Part shown: one piece after another, positions 6,598 to 11,622 of the stretch
Position numbering within the stretch: position 1 is the stretch's first letter
Layout of the letters: every line of letters starts with the position of its first letter
Assembly (NCBI GenBank): GCA_045535815.1
Contig: JAZSMJ010000040.1
Coordinates: forward strand, 1-15,608
Origin: JAZSMJ01 sp045535815
Lineage (GTDB): Bacteria; Bacillota; Clostridia; Oscillospirales; CAG-272
Length of the DNA stretch: 15,608 bases
Direction of reading: 5' to 3'
Program-made: the position numbers and the translations under genes
The notes under the pieces: generated by a model
Seen by the model: only the letters and a program-made list of their open reading frames with translations
What the model was told of the DNA's origin: nothing
Database searches by the model: none

Positions 6598-6747
6598 ATG
6601 ACAAAGGATATTTTGAAACGCCTTGAAGCGTTAGAAAATGAGGAAATAATCGAGATCGAGGATATTTCCATGTATGAGAGGGAAATATTCGGAGAGGAAA
6701 CGGCGGCAGATGACGAACAGCATACTCCAAAGATTGAAAAGGCTTGA
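6598..6747 (+). CDS. 49-aa acidic protein, second of the helix-motif series
   Basis: The ATG follows the previous stop directly (TAAATG), with GAGG 5 bases upstream. It begins MTKDILKRLEALENEEIIEI and continues with a strongly acidic segment. The N-terminal helix matches its neighbours, while the rest has no recognisable domain. Its last 38 bases overlap the next gene in another frame. The DNA between series members has diverged, so the shared protein motif reflects selection or old duplication rather than a recent repeat. Confidence 0.6.
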   Translation: MTKDILKRLEALENEEIIEIEDISMYEREIFGEETAADDEQHTPKIEKA

Positions 6748-6934
6748 GGAAATTTCACCTGATCGGCTTGTTATTCTCGCAAATTTTGACGGCGTGGAAA
6801 AAGAATGCTCTGTTGATGAACTTGAGGCAAATCCCAAAGCTGTTTTTATCCGTGTAATAAGTGGGAACAGCCTTGACGATGTGCAAAGGATATTGAACAG
6901 AATTGAGGTGATTGCACATGACGGATATAATTAA
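6710..6934 (+). CDS. 74-aa protein, third of the helix-motif series
   Basis: It begins MTNSILQRLKRLEEIS, then has a small alpha/beta part: LVILANFDGVEKECSVDEL and AVFIRVISGNSLDDVQRIL. I recall short proteins with a (V/I)LA..DG.E...(S/T)VDEL...FIRV..G..L.DV pattern in Firmicutes phages and islands, always without known function. An ATG 36 bases upstream is in frame, but the start chosen matches the shared motif of its neighbours. It overlaps the preceding gene by 38 bp and the following one by 17 bp. Confidence 0.75.
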   Translation: MTNSILQRLKRLEEISPDRLVILANFDGVEKECSVDELEANPKAVFIRVISGNSLDDVQRILNRIEVIAHDGYN

Positions 6935-7154
6935 AAGACTTTCCGAGCTTGAAAAAGAGCTTTTCCGTGATGTATGGGCAGACGTCACATACAAGGACGG
7001 CACACGAAAGCGTGTCAAGATGTTGGACGTTTTGAGTCTTTACACAAACGGCGGCACACCGCCGCAGATCGTTGATGTGTCTTTTATCGGTGATACATCA
7101 AATCAAGGTATTTTACCTGATCTTGTAAAATACTTGATTGAGAATAACCAATAA
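6918..7154 (+). CDS. 78-aa protein, last of the helix-motif series
   Basis: It begins MTDIIKRLSELEKELF, again the shared N-terminal helix, followed by a strand-rich part (VWADVTYKDGTRKRVKMLD) and a segment DVSFIGDTSNQGILPDLVK. GAGGTG lies 7 bases before the ATG at 6918; a TTG at 6912 is too close to that site. It ends the rightward operon 9 bases before a terminator hairpin. Function unknown; its position at the element's end with its siblings suggests a set acting together. Confidence 0.75.
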   Translation: MTDIIKRLSELEKELFRDVWADVTYKDGTRKRVKMLDVLSLYTNGGTPPQIVDVSFIGDTSNQGILPDLVKYLIENNQ

Positions 7155-7162
7155 CAAAAAGG

Positions 7163-7197
7163 CGGTTGAGGGTGTACCCCTTGACCGCTGATTTTTA
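7163..7197 (+). terminator. Terminator of the rightward element operon
   Basis: An 11-bp stem pairs 7163-7173 with 7179-7189 (two G-U wobbles), loop 7174-7178, with a T run at 7193-7197. It lies directly after the last gene of the operon. Its right arm contains the first right-hand TACCCCTT repeat, so it shares sequence with a putative integrase arm site. Confidence 0.75.
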
Positions 7198-7229
7198 TAC
7201 CCCTTATACCCCTTATTTTACCCCTTAAA
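7176..7229 (+). repeat. Right arm-type repeats TACCCCTT (4 copies)
   Basis: TACCCCTT occurs at 7176, 7199, 7208 and 7220; the second and third copies read TACCCCTTAT in full and the last TACCCCTTAA. All have the orientation of the two left-hand copies. The array ends 114 bp before the attR core. Arrays of one word inside both ends are expected of integrase arm-type sites. Confidence 0.6.
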
Positions 7230-7343
7230 CAATTTTATAGAATTGTATCGGATTGACTATCACCCACGAAAAAGCCAATAATACAAGGGTTTATATATAC
7301 TTGATTGCACGTATTTTCACACGGTAAAAATAGTATTGGAAAA

Positions 7344-7366
7344 TTCAAATCTCTCCTTCTCCGCCA
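7344..7366. repeat. attR core (displaced tRNA-Ser 3' end)
   Basis: Exact 23-base copy of tRNA-Ser positions from T-loop to CCA. It is the original 3' end of the tRNA gene, now detached from its 5' part, and is still followed by the original tRNA terminator. Confidence 0.95.
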
Positions 7367-7367
7367 G

Positions 7368-7397
7368 AAAAAAGCACACCCTTGGGTGTGCTTTTTT
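7368..7397 (+). terminator. Original tRNA-Ser terminator, stranded by the insertion
   Basis: AGCACACCC (7373-7381) pairs with GGGTGTGCT (7384-7392), with A and T runs on either side. Outside them CCGCCAG (7361-7367) pairs with CTGGCGG (7399-7405), so the hairpin reaches into the CCA end of the displaced tRNA. Before insertion this would have ended the tRNA transcript. Confidence 0.8.
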
Positions 7398-7410
7398 GCT
7401 GGCGGATGAG

Positions 7411-7874
7411 TAAATTTGGGCTTGAGCGCCGGCTTGCCGGCAAGAGAGGGAACGAGCCGACCGCTCACGGTGTGAGAGGGAGGGAGGCGAGTGAGTGGCG
7501 CAACTTGTCTTTATCCGAGTGAAAGCCGATAGGCGAAGCGAAGGAGAAAGGCTTAGTTGCAACAGTGCGACGCCGTGCGTAGCACGGCTAGAGAGAAGCG
7601 ATACAGATAGATAATATTGGGTGTGCTTTTTGCGTTGGCGGAGGGAGATTCTCGCGCCGCTACAAAGAAGGCGCGAGAGGGAACGAGCCGACCGCTCACG
7701 GTGTGTGCGTACCGTACATATGGCTCCCTCCCGGAGGGGGGCTCTCAATGCCTTGTGCGAACATATCTTGGGATATCGCAGACGGAATATCACTAAAGAC
7801 TAATATCTTGTAAGAGTTCGAATACATACGCATAAAATGCCGAAAATATCTTTTTTTGTAGCCTATAGACAAAC
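7411..7874. repeat. Structured, repeat-rich intergenic stretch
   Basis: No convincing gene lies here. A 31-base perfect direct repeat occurs at 7444-7474 and 7675-7705, each preceded by a GC-rich hairpin (GCCGGC at 7428-7433 with 7436-7441; CTCGCGCC at 7651-7658 with 7670-7677). Between them GCCGTGC (7572-7578) pairs with GCACGGC (7582-7588), and GGGTGTGC followed by five T at 7619-7631 echoes the tRNA terminator. A further copy of the dispersed ATATC-GATAT hairpin starts near 7756. It is best read as layered non-coding repeats. Confidence 0.6.
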
Positions 7875-7920
7875 AAAAACCGCAATTCTGATACAAAGTG
7901 ATTGCGGTTTTTATTTTTTT
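7875..7920. terminator. Hairpin terminator upstream of lipoprotein gene
   Basis: AAAAACCGCAAT (7875-7886) and ATTGCGGTTTTT (7901-7912) form a perfect 12-bp stem around a 14-base loop, with further T bases to 7920. It can act in both directions and would insulate the lipoprotein gene from upstream transcription. Confidence 0.7.
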
Positions 7921-7924
7921 GTGA

Positions 7925-7935
7925 TATACTATAAT
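7925..7935 (+). promoter_or_regulatory. Likely -10 region for the lipoprotein gene
   Basis: Overlapping TATACT (7925-7930) and TATAAT (7930-7935) lie 30-40 bases before the ATG. No good -35 box is visible; TTGCGG at 7902-7907, inside the terminator arm, is 17 bp from the first hexamer. Start-site choice is uncertain. Confidence 0.45.
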
Positions 7936-7964
7936 TGACAACATAACAACATAGGAGGGCGCAT

Positions 7965-8468
7965 ATGAAAAAAATAGTTTTACTTACGGTATTGCTTTTG
8001 TCAATTTCTTGTTTGCTGTGCGGGTGCCTTCCCGACGTAATGTTCATTCCTAATGAGAGTTCCATAGGTCAAGCGAAGAAATTTGAAAAAGACGGTTTTT
8101 CAATCCTGCTTACCGACGAATTCACGGAAGAACAAAGCCAAATGGGGTTTGATGCATATTTCGTGGCAGATTTTTGCGGGGTTGTCGTTTTGAAGGAAGA
8201 ATTTACATTAGAAAAAGGGTTGGCTGAACAATCCTTGGAAGAATACACGGCTGCTGTTATTGCGAATAACGGATACACGGATATAACTCCACAAACCAAG
8301 GACGGACTTTGGTTCTATGAAAGAAACACTGGAAGTAGCTATGGACGATCTTATTGTTACAAGGGATCGGATGCCTTTTGGATCGTTCAGTTCCTTTGTA
8401 ATCCGTATGATGCAGAATCCCTTGGAGATACCTTTTATCTGTGGGCACAAAGCGTGGAAGTGAAATAA
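7965..8468 (+). CDS. Secreted lipoprotein, unknown function
   Basis: A 167-aa protein starting MKKIVLLTVLLLSISCLLCG with lipobox LCGC at about residues 18-21, so the Cys after Gly would be lipidated and the protein held on the outer membrane face. GGAGGG lies 7 bases before the ATG. The mature part has FSILLTDEFTEEQ, GVVVLKEEF, LWFYERNTGSSYGRSYCYKG and FWIVQFLCNP, a mixed alpha/beta fold. I recognise no family; the alternating strand pattern is like small lipoproteins of unknown role in Clostridia. It stands alone between two terminators and between two copies of the tRNA terminator sequence, which hints that it came with an older insertion at this tRNA. Confidence 0.88.
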   Translation: MKKIVLLTVLLLSISCLLCGCLPDVMFIPNESSIGQAKKFEKDGFSILLTDEFTEEQSQMGFDAYFVADFCGVVVLKEEFTLEKGLAEQSLEEYTAAVIANNGYTDITPQTKDGLWFYERNTGSSYGRSYCYKGSDAFWIVQFLCNPYDAESLGDTFYLWAQSVEVK

Positions 8469-8493
8469 TCTTCTATCAAAATTAGGGTTATTA

Positions 8494-8533
8494 GCCAGCA
8501 AAAGCATACCCTTGGGTGTGCTTTTTTGCTGGC
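8494..8533 (+). terminator. Terminator after lipoprotein gene, copy of the tRNA-Ser terminator
   Basis: GCCAGCAAAAGCATACCC (8494-8511) pairs with 8514-8533 through GGGTGTGC, a T run and GCTGGC. Bases 8508-8540 are identical over 33 bases to 7378-7410, the original tRNA-Ser terminator. Confidence 0.8.
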
Positions 8534-8550
8534 GGATGAGATTGCAGTGC

Positions 8551-8590
8551 GAACATATCCCGGGCGGATATGGAAGGTCGCCCCTACGGG
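8551..8590. repeat. Dispersed hairpin repeat, copy A
   Basis: Contains ATATCC-GGATAT (8556-8571) and an alternative GGGCG-CGCCC pairing (8562-8566 with 8580-8584). Bases 8559-8581 are identical to 13876-13898, and related copies lie near 7756 and 15442. Confidence 0.6.
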
Positions 8591-8830
8591 TGCTGTGCGT
8601 AGATGATAACATTGTTCGTAATGTTTGCACAACGAGGCGCTTCGGTGCTTTTTTGAAGCGCCTTGCCAAAAAATATAAGCACTTGCTTTACCTATCAGCA
8701 AGCAGCTTGTATTATGAAAGTTTTTGCCCCGCTTTTCCTGCGAGGTCGCTATAGATACTTCAAACACAGCGCCGACCTCGTCAAATATTGTGCGGACTTA
8801 TGCCGCACAATATTTCGCAAGAAAGTGCTC
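8591..8830. repeat. String of inverted repeats without genes
   Basis: Successive hairpins: AACATT-AATGTT (8608-8625); AGGCGCTTC-GAAGCGCCT (8635-8643 with 8655-8663); CGAGGTCG-CGACCTCG (8741-8748 with 8773-8780); and a perfect 13-bp pair at 8783-8795 and 8803-8815 with a 7-base loop. No T runs follow, so these are not ordinary terminators. I see no credible gene here. Confidence 0.6.
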
Positions 8831-8888
8831 AAAAAAATGGTGGGAAGAGAATTTTTGCCGCCGATGGCGGTTGAAATTTCTTCTTCCC
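8831..8888 (-). terminator. Terminator of the DUF1846 gene
   Basis: Read on the minus strand, GGGAAGA (8888-8882) pairs with TCTTCCC (8848-8842) around an inner CCGCC-GGCGG hairpin with a 3-base loop, and seven T follow at 8837-8831. It lies about 25 bases after the gene's stop. Confidence 0.7.
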
Positions 8889-8913
8889 TCGTTTTATAAA
8901 TCGATACAAATCC

Positions 8914-10401
8914 TTACTTATGATACAGCTTTTTGGTGTCGTAGTGCGGCTCGCAGGTGAGGTTGATGCCCAGCTTTCTGTATATATCGTAATCGACCTG
9001 GGAGAGCATAACCGTTGAATGCGCCTCGCATCCTCTGAGCTGAGTCAGCGCATCGGAAGCCTTCTTTGCATCCTCATTTTCAGTTGCGCTGATGGTGAGC
9101 GCTATAAGCGCCTCATCCGAGTGCAGACGGGGATTGTGATTGCCGAGAACTCCCGTTTTCAGCTTCTGTATAGGCTCAATAGTCTCGGGCGCAATCAGCG
9201 TTACCGCATCGTCTATTCCGCTTATCTCCTTGACCGCATTCAGAAGCGCCGCTGACGCCGCACCGAGAAGCGGGCTTGTCTTACCGGTAACTATCTTACC
9301 GTCCGGAAGCTCTATGGCTACAGCAGGCTTATTATCGGTCGCAATCGACTTTGCTATCGCCTCGTTTACGACCCCTCTGTCCTCGACGCAGGTATTTGCC
9401 TGCTTCATCAGCATCTCTATCTTGACGACGGTTTCCTCACTCACCTTTGCCTTGACTCTGTCGCAGGCGGTGTTGAAGTATCTTCTTATTATCTCGTCCT
9501 TGGATGCACGCTCTACCGCCTCGGAATCGCTTATGCAGTAGCCTGCCATATTGACTCCCATATCGGTGGGCGATTTATAGGGGCTCTTTCCGAGGATTCG
9601 CTCAAACATAGCGTTGAGCACCGGGAAAGCCTCGACGTCTCTGTTATAATTTACCGTGGTCTCGCCGTACGCCTCAAGGTGATAGGGGTCTATCATATTG
9701 ACGTCGTTAAGATCGGCGGTCGCCGCCTCGTAGGCAAGGTTTACGGGATGCTTTAATGGCAGATTCCATATCGGGAAGGTCTCAAACTTGGCGTACCCTG
9801 CGATAGTGCCTCTCTTGTGCTCGTGATAGAGCTGTGAAAGGCAGGTCGCAAGCTTACCGCTGCCCGGACCGGGTGCGGTCACTATTACCAGCGGTCTGGT
9901 CGTTTCGATATACTCGTTTTTGCCGAATCCCTCGTCGCTTACAATCTTTGCGATATTGTAGGGATAGCCCTCTATATTATAGTGAACGAACACCTTGATG
10001 CCGAAGCCCTCAAGATTCTGCTTAAAGGAGTCGGCAGCGCTCTGTCCCTTATACTGCGTTATAACAACGCTTCCGACGTAGAGTCCGATCTCACTAAAGG
10101 CGTCTATCAGACGGAGCACGTCGGTATTATATGTGATGCCGATATCGCCTCTTATCTTATTTTTTTCGATGTCGGCGGCGTTTATAACTATAACTATTTC
10201 GGCATTATCCTTGAGCTTGCAGAGCATTCTCAGCTTACTGTCGGGCGCAAAACCGGGCAGTACCCTTGACGCATGATAATCGTCAAAAAGCTTACCGCCG
10301 AATTCAAGATACAGCTTTCCCCCGAACTGAGAGATACGCTTCTGTATCTGCTCCGACTGGAGCTCAATATATTTGTCGTTGTCAAACCCGTGAACAGTCA
10401 T
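8914..10401 (-). CDS. DUF1846 (UPF0371) family protein
   Basis: A 495-aa soluble protein recognised as DUF1846 by its start (FDNDKYIELQSEQIQKRISQ, FGGKLYLEFGGKLFDDYHA) and by PLKHPVNLAYEAATADLNDV, as well as by its full length near 500 aa. The biochemical role of the family is not established. Residues 176-184 read APGPGSGKL, like a P-loop without the usual Ser/Thr. A conserved DMGVNMAGYCI follows near residue 290. AAAGGGA precedes the ATG, and a strong minus-strand promoter and a terminator frame it as a single-gene unit. It is divergent from the radical SAM gene. Confidence 0.93.
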   Translation of the reverse strand: MTVHGFDNDKYIELQSEQIQKRISQFGGKLYLEFGGKLFDDYHASRVLPGFAPDSKLRMLCKLKDNAEIVIVINAADIEKNKIRGDIGITYNTDVLRLIDAFSEIGLYVGSVVITQYKGQSAADSFKQNLEGFGIKVFVHYNIEGYPYNIAKIVSDEGFGKNEYIETTRPLVIVTAPGPGSGKLATCLSQLYHEHKRGTIAGYAKFETFPIWNLPLKHPVNLAYEAATADLNDVNMIDPYHLEAYGETTVNYNRDVEAFPVLNAMFERILGKSPYKSPTDMGVNMAGYCISDSEAVERASKDEIIRRYFNTACDRVKAKVSEETVVKIEMLMKQANTCVEDRGVVNEAIAKSIATDNKPAVAIELPDGKIVTGKTSPLLGAASAALLNAVKEISGIDDAVTLIAPETIEPIQKLKTGVLGNHNPRLHSDEALIALTISATENEDAKKASDALTQLRGCEAHSTVMLSQVDYDIYRKLGINLTCEPHYDTKKLYHK

Positions 10402-10445
10402 TTTTCTTCCCTTTCGAATAATGCGAAATAAATACTAACTAAATT

Positions 10446-10475
10446 ATTATATAATATTTTCAGATACCGTGTCAA
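10446..10475 (-). promoter_or_regulatory. Promoter of the DUF1846 gene
   Basis: On the minus strand a perfect TTGACA (10475-10470) and a perfect TATAAT (10451-10446) are 18 bp apart. The -10 lies in the palindrome ATTATATAAT (10446-10455), which also offers TATAAT on the plus strand (10450-10455) for the divergent radical SAM gene, though without a clear -35 there. Confidence 0.75.
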
Positions 10476-10521
10476 GCGTATAAATCAAAAAAACAAATTT
10501 TATTAAACAAAGGACAGTATT

Positions 10522-11448
10522 ATGGCATCGAAGATCAACCCGTTTCCGTTTTCGGATACCAACAAAAGATACCACACCTACAATTATTTTCTGCGCCAGA
10601 AGTTCGGCTCGAAGTGCGTAAAGATACCGCTCGACGGCGGATTCGACTGCCCGAATGCAGACGGCAGCCGAGGCTTTGGCGGCTGCACCTACTGCACGGG
10701 TCGCTTTTCACCCGATTCGCAAAAGAGCATAACCGAGCAGTTTGACGAGGCGGCGGCAATGCTTGAGAAGAAGTGGCCGGGAGCGCTCTACATCCCCTAT
10801 TTTCAGGCACGCACTAACACCTACGCACCGCTTGAGGTGCTTCGGGAAAAATACTCCGAGGCGCTCGCACACGAAAACGTAGTCGGGCTGAATATCGCCA
10901 CACGTGCCGACTGCCTTGAGGACGACGTTGTCGAATACCTGAAAGAGCTGTCGGAGAAGACCTTTCTGACGGTAGAGCTGGGGCTTCAGACCGTGCACGA
11001 TACCACTGCCGAGAGGATAAACAGGTGCCACACCTACGAGGAATTTCTTTCAGGCTACGAGAAGCTTCGAGGGCTGAACGTATGCATACACATCATCGAC
11101 GGACTTCCCGGTGAGGACCGTGAAATGATGCTGCAGACCGCACGTGAGATCGCAGCTCTTCATCCGCACGCACTCAAGATACATCTTCTGTACGTAATGC
11201 GAGGAACGCTGCTTGCAAAGCAGTACGAGGCAGGCGAATTCGAGCTTCTGACCCTTCCGCAGTACGTCGATATCATCTGCTCACAGCTCGAGCTTCTGCC
11301 ACCCGATATCGTTATAGGCAGAGTAACCGGTGACGGCGAGGCAGACGGTCTTATAGCGCCTTTATGGACCCGAAAAAAGTTCGTTTGCATGAACGAGATA
11401 GACAAAGAACTCGCCCGAAGGAATTCATATCAGGGAATTTTGTTATAA
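10522..11448 (+). CDS. TIGR01212-type radical SAM protein (YtqA/YhcC-like)
   Basis: A 308-aa protein. After the typical start RYHTYNYFLRQKFG, the cluster motif FDCPNADGSRGFGGCTYC places C43, C55 and C58 with CX11CX2C spacing, as in the YhcC/YtqA group rather than the usual CX3CX2C. The radical SAM barrel follows with NIATRADCL, TVELGLQT, HIIDGLPGE and KIHLLYVMRGT. It should bind a 4Fe-4S cluster and SAM; the substrate of this family is not known to me, and an RNA-modification role has been suggested only by resemblance. Length is normal. AAAGGA lies 7 bases before the ATG. Confidence 0.93.
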   Translation: MASKINPFPFSDTNKRYHTYNYFLRQKFGSKCVKIPLDGGFDCPNADGSRGFGGCTYCTGRFSPDSQKSITEQFDEAAAMLEKKWPGALYIPYFQARTNTYAPLEVLREKYSEALAHENVVGLNIATRADCLEDDVVEYLKELSEKTFLTVELGLQTVHDTTAERINRCHTYEEFLSGYEKLRGLNVCIHIIDGLPGEDREMMLQTAREIAALHPHALKIHLLYVMRGTLLAKQYEAGEFELLTLPQYVDIICSQLELLPPDIVIGRVTGDGEADGLIAPLWTRKKFVCMNEIDKELARRNSYQGILL

Positions 11449-11508
11449 ATGCACAAAAATCGGTCCATTATTTCTATTTTTGGTCGGCAGAAAGTTGTAA
11501 TTTTTCTA

Positions 11509-11537
11509 TTGAATTCGCTTTTTTGATATTGTATAAT
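11509..11537 (+). promoter_or_regulatory. Promoter of the EF-G-like gene
   Basis: TTGAAT (11509-11514) and TATAAT (11532-11537) are 17 bp apart. The leader is about 80 bases, AT-rich, with no clear structure, and ends in AAGGAG (11606-11611), 11 bases before the ATG. Confidence 0.7.
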
Positions 11538-11622
11538 TAATAAGAAGCAGTTTTTTATTGCTTGTACCAATAGCCTTTTTAAAAAACAAACTACATCTTA
11601 TATATAAGGAGTTTTTGAAACA

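Larger units (their letters stand above)
278..7366 (+). mobile_element. 7.1 kb tRNA-Ser integrative element, phage-satellite (PICI)-like
   Basis: The element is bounded by a 23-bp direct repeat of the tRNA-Ser 3' end. It holds a leftward integrase and XRE repressor at the left end, and a rightward operon of an HTH excisionase-like protein, a primase-helicase, a putative origin and many small genes. There are no relaxase, type IV secretion, large terminase, portal or capsid genes, so it cannot move by itself except by excision. Gene order and size agree with phage-inducible chromosomal islands and related Gram-positive satellites. An alternative is a small integrative element mobilised by a conjugative helper, but no relaxase or oriT-like nick region is apparent. 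The boundaries are certain to within the 23-bp core; the satellite label is inference. Confidence 0.88.

Noticed and set aside
302..7259. GATTGACT near both element ends (302-309, 7252-7259) as another integrase site
   Set aside because: Only eight bases, a single copy per side, and the left copy sits in the loop of the terminator hairpin; chance is likely.
278..7366. Conjugative or mobilisable element (ICE/IME)
   Set aside because: No relaxase, coupling protein or secretion ATPase motifs are encoded; the label cannot be fully excluded if a helper acts in trans on an unseen oriT.
7317..7793. A 158-codon leftward open frame covering attR and the repeats
   Set aside because: It translates the displaced tRNA end, terminator arms and direct repeats; composition is Ser/Arg/Leu-rich, and repeated peptides come from repeated DNA. 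No ribosome binding site or domain.
7801..7830. A GAGTTCGAATA word like a tRNA T-loop, possible tRNA remnant
   Set aside because: No pairing T stem, acceptor stem or anticodon arm can be found around it.
8208..8767. Leftward open frames across the lipoprotein end and hairpin region
   Set aside because: They read through a terminator and repeats, and antisense to a well-supported lipoprotein gene.
7384..8815. Possible CRISPR array because of many short palindromes
   Set aside because: No regular repeat-spacer periodicity and no cas genes; the repeats vary in sequence and spacing.
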